In this document: positions 41,344 to 49,793 of the stretch, one piece after another
How the letters are laid out: each line of letters starts with the position of its first letter
Position numbering within the stretch: the stretch's first letter is position 1
Source: Actinomycetota bacterium
Lineage (GTDB): Bacteria > Actinomycetota > Thermoleophilia > BMS3ABIN01
Reading direction: 5' to 3'
DNA: 64,000 nucleotides
NCBI GenBank assembly: GCA_016235065.1
Contig: JACRMB010000003.1
Span: forward strand, 124,001-188,000
Notes under the pieces: model-generated
Told to the model about the DNA's origin: nothing
The model's database searches: none
The model's input: only the letters and a program-made list of their open reading frames with translations
Translations under genes and position numbers: made by a program

Positions 41344-41366
41344 GGGACCTCAAGTCACAGGTCCCC
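41344..41366. terminator. Hairpin between convergent jag and metal-chaperone genes
   Basis: GGGACCT (41344-41350) pairs with AGGTCCC (41359-41365) around an 8-nt loop in the 52-bp convergent gap. The U-tract is poor on both strands. Likely serves both genes. Confidence 0.5.
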
Positions 41367-41376
41367 TTCCACGAGC

Positions 41377-41583
41377 TTAATCTGTGGGGTAACCGGCTTT
41401 CTCCATCGCCTGTTTGATCTCATCCAGCGTGATCACGTTCTCGTCGTAGGTGACGTCGATCTTCTTGGTTTCCGGATCGGCTGATATCGAACTGACGCCT
41501 TCCAGGGAATTGCCGGTGCTTTCCACGGTCATCTTGCAATGGCCGCAGGATATCTTCGCTGATACAAGTACAGCCTCTTTCAT
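41377..41583 (-). CDS. Heavy-metal-associated (HMA) domain protein, CopZ-like
   Basis: A 68-residue ferredoxin-like HMA domain: 'SAKISCGHCKMTVE' holds the metal-binding CxxC, then 'LEGVSSISADPETKKIDVTY' and 'AMEKAGYPTD'. Such proteins carry Cu(I) or related soft metals to P-type ATPases. No pump is adjacent. ATG 41583 is favoured; GTG 41613 would add ten residues including one cysteine. Confidence 0.88.
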   Translation of the reverse strand: MKEAVLVSAKISCGHCKMTVESTGNSLEGVSSISADPETKKIDVTYDENVITLDEIKQAMEKAGYPTD

Positions 41584-41704
41584 TTCCTCACATCCTTCCA
41601 GCCTGATTGGCACCTCTCCTAAAGGATAACAAAGCCGGACGGAGAAAATAAGGAAGCCGCATATTCATATTCAGCCAAAAAAGATTCAGGAAAGGAAGGT
41701 AGCG

Positions 41705-41935
41705 ATGCCCGCAAACATCATGTCCGGGAAGTTTGGCAAACGCAAGCTCGAAGCCATGGAGCTCTCATGTTCCTGGTGCGCTTCGGCTGTACCTCTGCCA
41801 TCCGGCGAATACAGTGGTGTCTGCATCGATTGTGGCACCGTTATGTTCCGCGGGGATCCTGTTTTTGAGAGCGCCAGTGACCGCAGGAATTCCTGGGGGA
41901 TGGGTGGTTCCATGAATCCGGCTCCCGCCGTCTGA
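41705..41935 (+). CDS. Small zinc-ribbon-like protein, 76 aa
   Basis: GGAAGG precedes ATG 41705. The product has two CxxC knuckles, 'LSCSWCASAVP' and 'GVCIDCGTVMF', spaced 15 residues apart, a likely zinc ribbon. The flanks are polar, and the C-terminus is Gly/Met/Pro-rich. I do not recognise the family and no function is suggested by the neighbours. The 3' end runs into a tandem repeat. Confidence 0.6.
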   Translation: MPANIMSGKFGKRKLEAMELSCSWCASAVPLPSGEYSGVCIDCGTVMFRGDPVFESASDRRNSWGMGGSMNPAPAV

Positions 41936-42027
41936 GTGGAGCCCGCCAGCTGAAACTCTTCTGCCGTCTGTGTGGAGCCCGATAGCGGAAATTCTTCCGC
42001 AGTCTGTGCGGAGCCACTCTCTAGCGG
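41927..42027 (+). repeat. 36-bp imperfect tandem repeat, 2.8 copies
   Basis: Units at 41927-41962, 41963-41998 and 41999-42027 share GCCGTCTGTGTGGAGCCC (with changes) followed by a GCGGAAATTCTT-like half. The first copy overlaps the last codons of the zinc-ribbon gene. No coding role is evident beyond the stop. Confidence 0.75.
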
Positions 42028-42058
42028 CGCCGACCTCGTCTAATAGTAGACGCCCAGA

Positions 42059-44257
42059 CTAATTGTAAACGGTCCTTACCGCGCCGGTGGCCTGTTCCCA
42101 GGTGATGTATCCACCCTGGAAATTGCTGCGTCTTCCATTCGGTATGTCGAATTCGTCAGTAGTTGGCAAGCCCATGACACCTGAAGGCCCTCCCAGCTGG
42201 TCGAATCTGCTCAAGATACCGCCCACGACATGATAGGCATCGGTTTCCATCGACCAGTAAATGCGGCCTCTTTGAAGCATACTGACCCTGGCTCCTGGTC
42301 TGCCGGGTACGTCTGACTCGTCGCTCAGCGGCAATCCCAGCACTGAAGGGCCGCCCAGCCGGTCATATTTTGTGAGGATGCCACCCTGGAGCGCGCGGGC
42401 GTCTGTCGCCATCGACCAGTAGACCCTTCCCCGTTCGAAAGTACTAACCCGTGCTCCCGGTTTGCCACTCACATCGGCTTCGTCGCCAGTGGGCAATCCC
42501 AGGACTTCCGGGCCACCCGCGATCCTGTACCTGGCGGAAATCCCGCCTACAACAGTATGGGCTTCGGTAGTCGTCGACCAGTAGATGGCGCCGCGCTGGA
42601 AATTGCTGACTCTACCTCCTGACCTTCCGGGGGTATCGATCTCCTCGGTAGCCGGCATGCCCAGTGCTCCAGGACCGCCAGCCAGGTCGTATTTGCCGAG
42701 GATGGCGCCGGTCACGGCATGGGCGTCCGTAGCCATGGACCAGAAGATGCGGCTGCCGTGGAAATTCAGTGCCCTGCCGCCGGGCACATCATATTCATCT
42801 GAGGCGGGCAGTCCCAGCCGGTCCGGGCCTCCCTGGAGCAGGTATCTTGCCAGGATCCCGCCGAATACCGGATGTACGTCTGTCGCCATCGACCAGTAGA
42901 CGCGGCCCCCCTGGAAGTAGCTGGCTCGGCCACCCGCGACATCGAGTTCATCGCTGACCGGCAGCCCCAGCAGTCCACCCGGACCCCCCATCTGGTCGTA
43001 TTTGCCGAGGATAGCTCCCCTTACCCAGGTGACCTGCCCGCTGGCGCGGTTCCAGTACATCCGGCCGCTGGTGAAGTCCTGGGCGCGGCCGCCGGGTACA
43101 TCATATTCGGCGTTCCTGGGCTCACCCGGGGCTCCACCCAGCTGGTTATACCTGCCGAGGATCGCGCCGACTACGGGTATCGCTGGCGCTTCCCAGTTGA
43201 AGTTGACGTAGATCCAGCCGCTCACCAGGTATCCAAGGCCAAGCTGTACCCCCGCCTGGGGCGAAAGATCGATTCCCGCCGGGTTGGACACGGTTCGGCC
43301 GAACTGGTCTTTCCCGCCGTTGTAACCGTCAAAATAGGCTGCCTGTGCTTCCGGCAGTCCAGTCGCGAGGCCTGCGAACAGCCTTCTGGGCCTGGCTCCA
43401 CCAGCAGAGTTCCAATAGTTGTCGTCGATATTCCAGGGTCCGCAATCCTTGACCTGGACACCGTTCAGTTGCCGTCCGTTCAGAGACAGATTGACTGAAT
43501 AATTGCCACCCGCCGGGTAACCGGCGTGGTACTCCCAGCCCAGGCTGGCAAACTTGGCGTATTTATCCGGGACTGCCACGTCGACGCTGTCAGGTCCGAA
43601 ATGGGAATAGTACTGGGTGGCATAGATGCGGTAGCCACCTGGCGTAGCCGTGGTAGTGGCGCCCCCGGGCGCCCCCGTGATACCCGTAGTTCCCGCAGTC
43701 GCTGTTCTGGCGGCATCTGCGAACTGCTGCCGCTGCTCATCCATGCGCACTTCTACCCAGCCTGCCAGCTGGGCTTTCTGACCTGTATCCAGCGCCGCTT
43801 CGACTTCAGCCCGGGCTGTTCTGACCGCGGCGCTGAGCCGCTGATCGTACTGCATTTCATTAACCGCGGACTTTTTCTGGTCGATAGCCAGATCGGTGCG
43901 GCCGACGACTGCCTCTGACTCGTACTTCAGTGCTGCCAGAGAAGCAGCTTCCTTCTTGCCAGCGGCACGGATCATGTCAGTCTGGGCCGGTGTCAGCTTC
44001 AGGTCAGTCTGCAGGCGGCCGAGCATGACCTCGTCGGTGAAGAGGAACGAGGCGACAGGCTTGCTGTCATCAAGCCAGGGCGTCACCTTCTCGGCGCCCC
44101 TGCCGTCAGGAGTAACGTACATCATCAGAATGACAGCCAGGATTATCGCGCAGGCGAGAACCGCAGTCGATGCCGGCAGGCGCAGCCAGTACATCAGAGC
44201 ATTTCTGATGGGGGAATTTGCTGAATCACGGGGATCATTCATGAAGGGTCGTCCCAA
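42059..44257 (-). CDS. Membrane-anchored LGFP-repeat cell-wall protein
   Basis: A 732-residue surface protein. A single membrane helix lies near residues 30-50, then a helical region of about 150 residues containing LTPAQ and reminiscent of Spy/CpxP-like helices. A globular domain follows with 'NGVQVKDCGPWNIDDNYW' and 'GYNGGKDQFGRTVSNPAGID', which I cannot name. From about residue 350 to the end there are seven or so repeats of about 55 residues with 'GAILGKYDQLGGP...LGLP.SDE.DVPGGR...F..G.IYWS', the LGFP repeat that binds peptidoglycan or mycolyl-arabinogalactan-type walls. TTG 44257 has AGGAA upstream; ATG 44242 is an alternative start. Confidence 0.85.
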   Translation of the reverse strand: MGRPFMNDPRDSANSPIRNALMYWLRLPASTAVLACAIILAVILMMYVTPDGRGAEKVTPWLDDSKPVASFLFTDEVMLGRLQTDLKLTPAQTDMIRAAGKKEAASLAALKYESEAVVGRTDLAIDQKKSAVNEMQYDQRLSAAVRTARAEVEAALDTGQKAQLAGWVEVRMDEQRQQFADAARTATAGTTGITGAPGGATTTATPGGYRIYATQYYSHFGPDSVDVAVPDKYAKFASLGWEYHAGYPAGGNYSVNLSLNGRQLNGVQVKDCGPWNIDDNYWNSAGGARPRRLFAGLATGLPEAQAAYFDGYNGGKDQFGRTVSNPAGIDLSPQAGVQLGLGYLVSGWIYVNFNWEAPAIPVVGAILGRYNQLGGAPGEPRNAEYDVPGGRAQDFTSGRMYWNRASGQVTWVRGAILGKYDQMGGPGGLLGLPVSDELDVAGGRASYFQGGRVYWSMATDVHPVFGGILARYLLQGGPDRLGLPASDEYDVPGGRALNFHGSRIFWSMATDAHAVTGAILGKYDLAGGPGALGMPATEEIDTPGRSGGRVSNFQRGAIYWSTTTEAHTVVGGISARYRIAGGPEVLGLPTGDEADVSGKPGARVSTFERGRVYWSMATDARALQGGILTKYDRLGGPSVLGLPLSDESDVPGRPGARVSMLQRGRIYWSMETDAYHVVGGILSRFDQLGGPSGVMGLPTTDEFDIPNGRRSNFQGGYITWEQATGAVRTVYN

Positions 44258-44450
44258 TCCGTTCCTGGTTGAATTCTTTCAGTTCCGGCCTGTTACCCAT
44301 GGCCGGGCTTTTTGTAACCCCACTATCGGCAGGGAAGCCGGTTTCTCAAGCGTCTGTGATGTCCGGCCGCTATGCTAGGATCATCAGGTGTAGATTCTTC
44401 CCCAAAGAAGCCTTTCCCAGGGCGGTACAGATCATGAAAAGGACATTGTC
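44258..44450 (-). promoter_or_regulatory. 5' leader of the LGFP gene with interleaved stems
   Basis: Read on the minus strand, GTTAC...GTAAC and CCGGCC...GGCCGG are interleaved (GTTAC, CCGGCC, GTAAC, GGCCGG), compatible with a small H-type pseudoknot or alternative hairpins. They end about 30 nt before the LGFP start. On the plus strand the CCGGCC/GGCCGG hairpin is followed by a T-run. The region also holds the promoter of the divergent YhaM-like gene. Confidence 0.35.
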
Positions 44451-45440
44451 ATGAACGATTCTCCGGATTATCAGAGGCGGTCCATCGCGAACCTCTCGGC
44501 AGGCTCCGCCATTGAAGAGACTTTCTACCTGAGGGAAGTCAGGCAGGGTATCGCCAGAAACGGCAACAGATACCTTGCTTTGAAGCTGAGCGACCATAGC
44601 GGCAGCATCGAGGCGCGCATCTGGAAGGGCACAGAAGCCCTGGAAGCCGGGCTGGCGCCGGATTTATTCGTCCGGGTCATCGGCACTGTCGAAAGCTGGC
44701 GTGGAAGGCTTCAGCTGAATATCAGCAGTGCCGTACCCGTTGACCCGGAAGATCTCAATCAACGGGATTTCGTGCCTGCCTCCTACCGCGATGTGGAGGA
44801 ACTTCGCGGCTTTCTCGATTATTTTGTCTCAGAGATCCTCGATCCGGATTATTCAGGCCTGCTCCGATCATTCTTCGGTGACATGGAATTCATGGAAAAG
44901 TTCAGCCAAGCTCCGGGGGATGCCCGCTCACATCACGCTTATCTGGGAGGGTTGCTGGAACATACAGTCTCTGTGGCTACCCTCTGTCAGCATGTCACCG
45001 TCCAGCACCCGCGTCTCAACAGCGATCTTCTGATGACCGCCGCCCTGCTCCACGATATAGGAAAGGTCGAGGAATTCCGGTTCGATGGCCGCATTCGTTA
45101 TACCCGTGAAGGCCAGCTTCTTGGCCACGTGCTGCTGGGCCAGCGGCTGGTCGAGGATCAAATAAGGAAGATCGGCGGTCTTCCAGAGGATAAGGAGCTG
45201 GAACTGCTTCACGCCATAATCAGCCATCATGGGGAACTGGAATGGGGAGCGCCCAAGCGCCCCAGGAGCGCCGAGGCTCTGGTGTTGCATCACGTCGATA
45301 ATCTCGACGCGAAGGTGAAAGGATTCCTCGAGGTTGTCGATGGTCGCGGAGAAGTCGGCTGGCCGGAGTTACAGAATCTGTTCAGGCGGCCGCTGGATGA
45401 GCCGCGGGCAGCCGACCGTCCGGTTACTCCTCTTCTTTGA
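44451..45440 (+). CDS. OB-fold/HD-domain 3'-5' exoribonuclease, YhaM-like
   Basis: A 329-residue protein with an N-terminal OB fold (about 18-95: 'GNRYLALKLSDHSGSIEARI', 'IGTVESWRGRLQL') and a metal-dependent HD domain: 'HHAYLGGLLEHTVSVATLC', 'TAALLHDIGKVEEF' and 'HAIISHHGELEWG'. This is the architecture of the YhaM exoribonuclease family, acting on RNA and single-stranded DNA in Gram-positive bacteria. The C-terminus is shorter than B. subtilis YhaM's. ATG 44451 has a modest AAAAGGA upstream. Confidence 0.88.
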   Translation: MNDSPDYQRRSIANLSAGSAIEETFYLREVRQGIARNGNRYLALKLSDHSGSIEARIWKGTEALEAGLAPDLFVRVIGTVESWRGRLQLNISSAVPVDPEDLNQRDFVPASYRDVEELRGFLDYFVSEILDPDYSGLLRSFFGDMEFMEKFSQAPGDARSHHAYLGGLLEHTVSVATLCQHVTVQHPRLNSDLLMTAALLHDIGKVEEFRFDGRIRYTREGQLLGHVLLGQRLVEDQIRKIGGLPEDKELELLHAIISHHGELEWGAPKRPRSAEALVLHHVDNLDAKVKGFLEVVDGRGEVGWPELQNLFRRPLDEPRAADRPVTPLL

Positions 45441-46392
45441 GCGAGCGGTCTATCTGTTCCTCGATCTCACTGTCGATCTCGACGCCGGCGGCCTCATGCT
45501 TTTCCCGGCCCGCTTCAGGCTCAGGTTCGATGAAAGTCTCGCCGCTGACGAGGGCGTCGAAGGCTTTTGCCTTCAGCCGGGCGCGGGTCTCATCGATGCG
45601 CCGGCGCATCTCGTCCCGATCGATCTGTGAGGGAGCCGGTCCTGTCTCCGTTTCCAGCACGGCTTCGCCGGCTTCCTGCCCGGTAGTGGTCGGCTCGCCT
45701 GCGACTGGTGTCTTGAGGTCGGCGAACTCGTCAGTCTCCGGTACTGCCTGCGTTTCGAACTGAACCGTCTTTTCCGCCTCGAGCTCAGGTTTTACTCCCG
45801 CCTCGAGTCCAGCAGTCTTCTCAGCCTCGAGCACTGCGGATTCTTCCTTGGCCGGGATCTCGATACCGTTGGTCTCGACTGCTTCGGTTAGCGCTTCGGC
45901 TTCTGCTTCTTCAAGCTCTTCCCTGGTCGCCTGCGTATCTGAGATCACTTCTTCTTCGAGCAGGATCTCCGGCGCTTCACCTGTATCGACCTCTTCCTCG
46001 GATATTGCCGTCCCTGGAACGGCAGGCTCAGGCGCCGCGAAAGGCTTCTCCAGATGTTCTTCAACCTGGCGACGGGTTTCCTCGATCTGCGCCTCAAGAT
46101 CTTCGGCCACAATCGCTGAGGTCACAGGCTCTTCAGACTCGGGTGATTCAGAAACAGGTTCTTCGGCTGGCGCTGCTGCCGGCGCGCCGGCTGGCGCCTC
46201 AGCTGGCGCTTCAACGGGTGCCGCCATGGGGGTCGGAACCGTCACTGGTATATTGGTTCGGGGAGCTCCGGGAGCAGGAAGTTGACCCTGTCCGCCGCCC
46301 ATCAGTCTGCGCCTCACATCCTTGCGGGAGAACAGGTATGCGAGACCGGCGCCTACAATTCCGCCAAACAATAAACGGGAAAACTTTGCCAT
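45424..46392 (-). CDS. Acidic low-complexity membrane-tethered protein
   Basis: A 322-residue protein starting MAKFSRLLFGGIVGAGLAYL, a single N-terminal helix followed by 'FSRKDVRRRL', as in YtxH proteins. The rest is extremely rich in Glu and Ala, with Pro/Ala blocks, and should be largely disordered. Two copies of an [IE]xETRxx motif (EAQIEETRRQVEEHLEKP; RRIDETRARLKAKAF) resemble the tail of the small YtxH-like protein at 35.7 kb. ATG 46392 follows GGAAGG by nine bases. The 3' end overlaps the YhaM-like gene by 17 bp. Function unknown. Confidence 0.65.
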   Translation of the reverse strand: MAKFSRLLFGGIVGAGLAYLFSRKDVRRRLMGGGQGQLPAPGAPRTNIPVTVPTPMAAPVEAPAEAPAGAPAAAPAEEPVSESPESEEPVTSAIVAEDLEAQIEETRRQVEEHLEKPFAAPEPAVPGTAISEEEVDTGEAPEILLEEEVISDTQATREELEEAEAEALTEAVETNGIEIPAKEESAVLEAEKTAGLEAGVKPELEAEKTVQFETQAVPETDEFADLKTPVAGEPTTTGQEAGEAVLETETGPAPSQIDRDEMRRRIDETRARLKAKAFDALVSGETFIEPEPEAGREKHEAAGVEIDSEIEEQIDRSLKEEE

Positions 46393-46509
46393 CAGGATCA
46401 TCCTTCCAACGTCAGTAGCGAGGACAACATCTTAATACCAGTGTCGGCCAAATCAAAGTAAAACCGGAAAGGCGGACTGGCAGGATATTCCCTGCTCCCG
46501 GCAGGGTGT

Positions 46510-47856
46510 CTATGAGCTACCGCCGCCGCCGCCCTTCAGTTCCTTAATTCTCCGCCTCAACTCTTTCTCAAACCCCCGGTCTGAAGGTGAGTAATATTCT
46601 CGTTTTTCCATGCCGGGAGGAAGGTAATCCTGCTCGACTACAGCCCCGCTGAAATTGTGCGGATACTGATAATCGGTGCCGTGCTCCAGCTTCTTCGCCC
46701 CAGGGTAATGCGAGTCGCGCAGGTGCTTGGGCGGCCGCCGCGTCCCCTCTTCCTTGACGTCCTTCATGGCTGCGCCAATGGCGCGGTAGGAAGCGTTACT
46801 CTTGGGTGCGAGACAGAGATAAGCGACCCCCTGTGACATATTGATCTGGCATTCCGGCAGGCCCACGAACTCCACCGCGCGCGATACCGAAGTGGCTACG
46901 ACCAGAGCTTGTGGATCGGCGTTACCGATGTCTTCCGATGCGAAGATCACCATCCGCCTGGCGATGAACTTGGGATCTTCGCCGCCGGTAAGCATGACTG
47001 CCAGCCAGTAGATCGCCGCGTCGGGATCGCTGCCGCGCATGCTTTTGATGAAAGCGGAGATGGCGTCGTAGTGGAGATCGCCGCCCTTCTGGTAAAAGAC
47101 CGGTTTGCGATGGACTGCTTCTTCGATGACTTCCATCGGGATGATCCCCTTGTGGCTTTCAGGCGCCAGCTCGGCTGCGGTCTCCAGGATTATCAGCGCC
47201 GCTCTGGCGTCACCGCCGCTAGCCCTGGCGATGGCTTCGAAGCCCTGATCGTCGAGTGCGAGGCCGGCTTTCCCCAGGCCGCGCTTGCCGTCCTCAAGCG
47301 CGCTTTTAACCAGGCGTCTCAGCTCTGGTGGTTCCAGGTGGTGGAACTCATAAAGCTCGCAGCGGGAAAGCAGCGGCCCGATCACCTCGAAATAGGGATT
47401 CTCTGTTGTCGCGCCGATCAGGGTGACTACGCCGCTTTCCACAACAGGCAGCAGGGCGTCCTGCTGTGCCTTGCTGAAGCGATGGATCTCGTCGACAAAA
47501 AGGATGGTCGGCCGTCCCCGGTATTTCAGTTCGTCTTCGGCCTCGGCGAAGACCTTGCGAAGATCGGCGACACCGGAACTAACGGCGCTTACCTGCCGGA
47601 AATTGGCTTTCGTCTTGGCGGCGATTATCATAGCCAGGCTGGTCTTGCCGGTGCCGGGAGGACCGAAAAAGATCATCGAGGGCAGACGGTCGGCTTCGAT
47701 CGCACGGCGAAGGGCGCTTCCCGACGCCAGTATCTCCTCCTGGCCCGCGAATTCCTCAAGAGTCGAAGGACGCATGCGATGCGCCAGTGGGGCTCCTTCG
47801 CGCGGAGTCTCGGGAACATCCGGACTTTGCTGGTTAAAAAGGTTCGGGTCGCCCAT
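46510..47856 (-). CDS. rarA: Replication-associated recombination protein RarA/MgsA
   Basis: A 448-residue AAA+ ATPase. 'LAHRMRPSTLEEFAGQEEIL', Walker A 'FFGPPGTGKTSLAM', Walker B 'ILFVDEIHRFSKAQQDALLP', sensor 1 'LIGATTENPYFEV' and the C-terminal 'SMRGSDPDAAIYWLA' tetramerisation region are diagnostic. RarA acts at stalled replication forks. It is divergent from the HNH gene. The start is at the conserved LFNQ-containing N-terminus. Confidence 0.96.
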   Translation of the reverse strand: MGDPNLFNQQSPDVPETPREGAPLAHRMRPSTLEEFAGQEEILASGSALRRAIEADRLPSMIFFGPPGTGKTSLAMIIAAKTKANFRQVSAVSSGVADLRKVFAEAEDELKYRGRPTILFVDEIHRFSKAQQDALLPVVESGVVTLIGATTENPYFEVIGPLLSRCELYEFHHLEPPELRRLVKSALEDGKRGLGKAGLALDDQGFEAIARASGGDARAALIILETAAELAPESHKGIIPMEVIEEAVHRKPVFYQKGGDLHYDAISAFIKSMRGSDPDAAIYWLAVMLTGGEDPKFIARRMVIFASEDIGNADPQALVVATSVSRAVEFVGLPECQINMSQGVAYLCLAPKSNASYRAIGAAMKDVKEEGTRRPPKHLRDSHYPGAKKLEHGTDYQYPHNFSGAVVEQDYLPPGMEKREYYSPSDRGFEKELRRRIKELKGGGGGSS

Positions 47857-47949
47857 TCCATGATTCTAACACTTAGACCTACTGGCCGCCGCGCGCCGGC
47901 TGATACCATCTCCATAGCACAGGCGCGCAACTTTATCTTCGCTCTTTCC

Positions 47950-47978
47950 TTGATACTTTGCTCACTGAGGGCTACAAT
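47950..47978 (+). promoter_or_regulatory. Promoter of the HNH gene
   Basis: TTGATA (47950-47955), a 17-bp spacer and TACAAT (47973-47978) lie 40 bp before ATG 48019. The best sigma-70-type match in the gap. Confidence 0.65.
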
Positions 47979-48018
47979 TTTTCCAGCTTTACCGCTGCGT
48001 CAAAGGAACGCAATTTCC

Positions 48019-48525
48019 ATGAGCGACAAGGTACTGGTGCTCAATGCCACCTACGAACCGCTCAACGTCTGTTCCGCCCGCCGGGCTATCGTGCTTATGC
48101 TCAAGCAGAAGGCCGAGGCGATCGAGACGTCTGGCCGGGTGTTTCATTCTGCCGAGAGCGCGTTCGCGCTTCCCGCTGTCATCAGGCTCAGCAATTTTGT
48201 AAAAGTGCCTCATGGCAAGACCCGAAGGGTGTCCCGCCGGGCGGTGCTCGCACGCGACCGGCACAGCTGCCAGTACTGTGGTTCTCGCTTCCACCTGACT
48301 ATCGACCATATAATCCCGCGAAGTCGCGGTGGCGAGAGTACCTGGGAGAATATTGTTACTTCATGCGCCCCGTGCAATTCGCGAAAGGGTGACAGGCTGC
48401 CATACGAGGTCAACATGCAGCTGCGCAGCAAGCCTCGTCCGCCCGACCCCAGAGCGCTGATCTGCATGGCGGTCAGCGAGATCCATCTATCCTGGAAGCG
48501 CTATCTCGACTATGCTGTTGCCTGA
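48019..48525 (+). CDS. HNH endonuclease family protein
   Basis: A 168-residue protein. The N-terminal half has 'VLVLNATYEPLNVCSARRAI' and the C-terminal half has the HNH fold: 'RHSCQYCGSRFHLTIDHIIP', 'RGGESTWENIVTSCAPCNSR'. Cys pairs C82/C85 and two later Cys form the zinc ribbon, and DHI.PRSRGG is the active site. This type is widespread and chromosomal in Actinomycetota and other groups, usually not mobile. ATG 48019 was chosen; the longer frame runs antisense to rarA. Role unknown, probably DNA or nucleic-acid cleavage. Confidence 0.88.
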   Translation: MSDKVLVLNATYEPLNVCSARRAIVLMLKQKAEAIETSGRVFHSAESAFALPAVIRLSNFVKVPHGKTRRVSRRAVLARDRHSCQYCGSRFHLTIDHIIPRSRGGESTWENIVTSCAPCNSRKGDRLPYEVNMQLRSKPRPPDPRALICMAVSEIHLSWKRYLDYAVA

Positions 48526-48676
48526 GCTGTAGAGCCCGGCCCCAGCCGGTTTGACACCGGTTGTGATGCTGTCTAATCTTGACAGGCCGTTCTGCCGTCT
48601 GACTCTAGTCGGGCCGTGGCGATCAGCCTGGCAAGCGGCGATTGCTATTTATACTCAAACTCCGCGAGGAGGACTG

Positions 48677-49786
48677 TTGAAAGCTGTGATTCTGGTCGGC
48701 GGACAGGGTACGAGGCTGCGGCCTCTGACCCTGACAACGCCGAAACCGATGGTGCCGCTGGCCAACAAGCCGTTCGTCTCCTATGTACTGGAGCGGCTGA
48801 GGGATCATGGCATCAGCGAAGTAGTCTTTTCCATGGGATACCTGCCCGATGGCATCAAGTCGTATTTCGGCGACGGCAGCGATTGCGGCCTCAAGGTGAC
48901 CTATGTGACCGAGGACCGCCCCCTGGGGACTGCGGGCGCGGTCAAGAACGTGGAAGAATACGTCCGGGATGGAGATTTCCTGGTGTTGAACGGCGACATC
49001 CTCACCGACCTCGATCTGAGGAGCCTGATCGAGTATCACAACCACAACCAGGCGGTCGGAACCATAGCGCTGACACCGGTCGAGGATCCCACGGCTTACG
49101 GGCTGGTTCGTACCGGAGAGGACGGCGCAGTTCTGGGATTCCTCGAAAAGCCCAGTTGGGACCAGATCGACACCAACCTGATCAACGCCGGCACCTATGT
49201 GTTGAGGAGCGAGGTATTCGACCTCATCCCGGAACGCATGGAATATTCGTTCGAGCGGGGTGTATTCCCGAAGCTCGTCGGGAAGGGACTCTACGGTTTC
49301 CGTAGCGATGCCTACTGGATGGACATTGGCACGCCCGAGAAGTATCTGCAGGCCCATTACGACATTCTTGAAAAGAACGTGGAGACCAGCGTTTCCGCCT
49401 GTCTCGATCAGGATTTCGTCTGCATGCAGGGGCAGGTGCATCTGGAAGAGGGCGCCAAGCTTGTACCACCGGTCATCATCGGTGAGGGCTGCGTGATCAA
49501 GGCGGGGGCTCGCGTGGGCCGAATGGCCATCGTCGGCGCGGGCTGCACCATCGAGGCGGGCAGTGTCATCGAAGAATCCATCCTGCAGGAAGGCTGCACC
49601 CTGGAAGAGAACGTCGTCGTCCAGCGCAGTATCATCGCCAGGGGCGCATCGGTGGGCAGGGGCACGATCGTCGCAGGCGGCGCCATTATCGGTGAAGGCG
49701 CCAGGGTCGAGGGGGACAATATCCTGACCAACCATGTGCGCATCTATCCGGGCACGGTGATCAGGGAAGGGTCCATAAAGTTCTAG
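48677..49786 (+). CDS. Sugar-1-phosphate nucleotidyltransferase with left-handed beta-helix domain
   Basis: A 369-residue enzyme. 'MKAVILVGGQGTRLRPLT' and 'PKPMVPLANKPF' form the nucleotide site, 'LVLNGDILTDLDL' supplies the metal Asp, and 'GFLEKP' is in place. From about residue 250 hexapeptide repeats ('IGEGCVIKAGARVGRMAIVG') build a left-handed beta-helix. This resembles GDP-mannose pyrophosphorylase of the ManB/GMPP type and could feed the gmd-rmd pair; glucose-1-phosphate use is also possible. TTG 48677 with GAGGAGG was chosen over a longer frame. Confidence 0.88.
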   Translation: MKAVILVGGQGTRLRPLTLTTPKPMVPLANKPFVSYVLERLRDHGISEVVFSMGYLPDGIKSYFGDGSDCGLKVTYVTEDRPLGTAGAVKNVEEYVRDGDFLVLNGDILTDLDLRSLIEYHNHNQAVGTIALTPVEDPTAYGLVRTGEDGAVLGFLEKPSWDQIDTNLINAGTYVLRSEVFDLIPERMEYSFERGVFPKLVGKGLYGFRSDAYWMDIGTPEKYLQAHYDILEKNVETSVSACLDQDFVCMQGQVHLEEGAKLVPPVIIGEGCVIKAGARVGRMAIVGAGCTIEAGSVIEESILQEGCTLEENVVVQRSIIARGASVGRGTIVAGGAIIGEGARVEGDNILTNHVRIYPGTVIREGSIKF

Positions 49787-49793
49787 GCCAGCG

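Noticed and set aside
46909-48018. Long plus-strand frame opposite rarA, joined to the HNH gene
   Set aside because: It is antisense to a certain rarA gene; only the part from ATG 48019 has protein-like sequence and a promoter.
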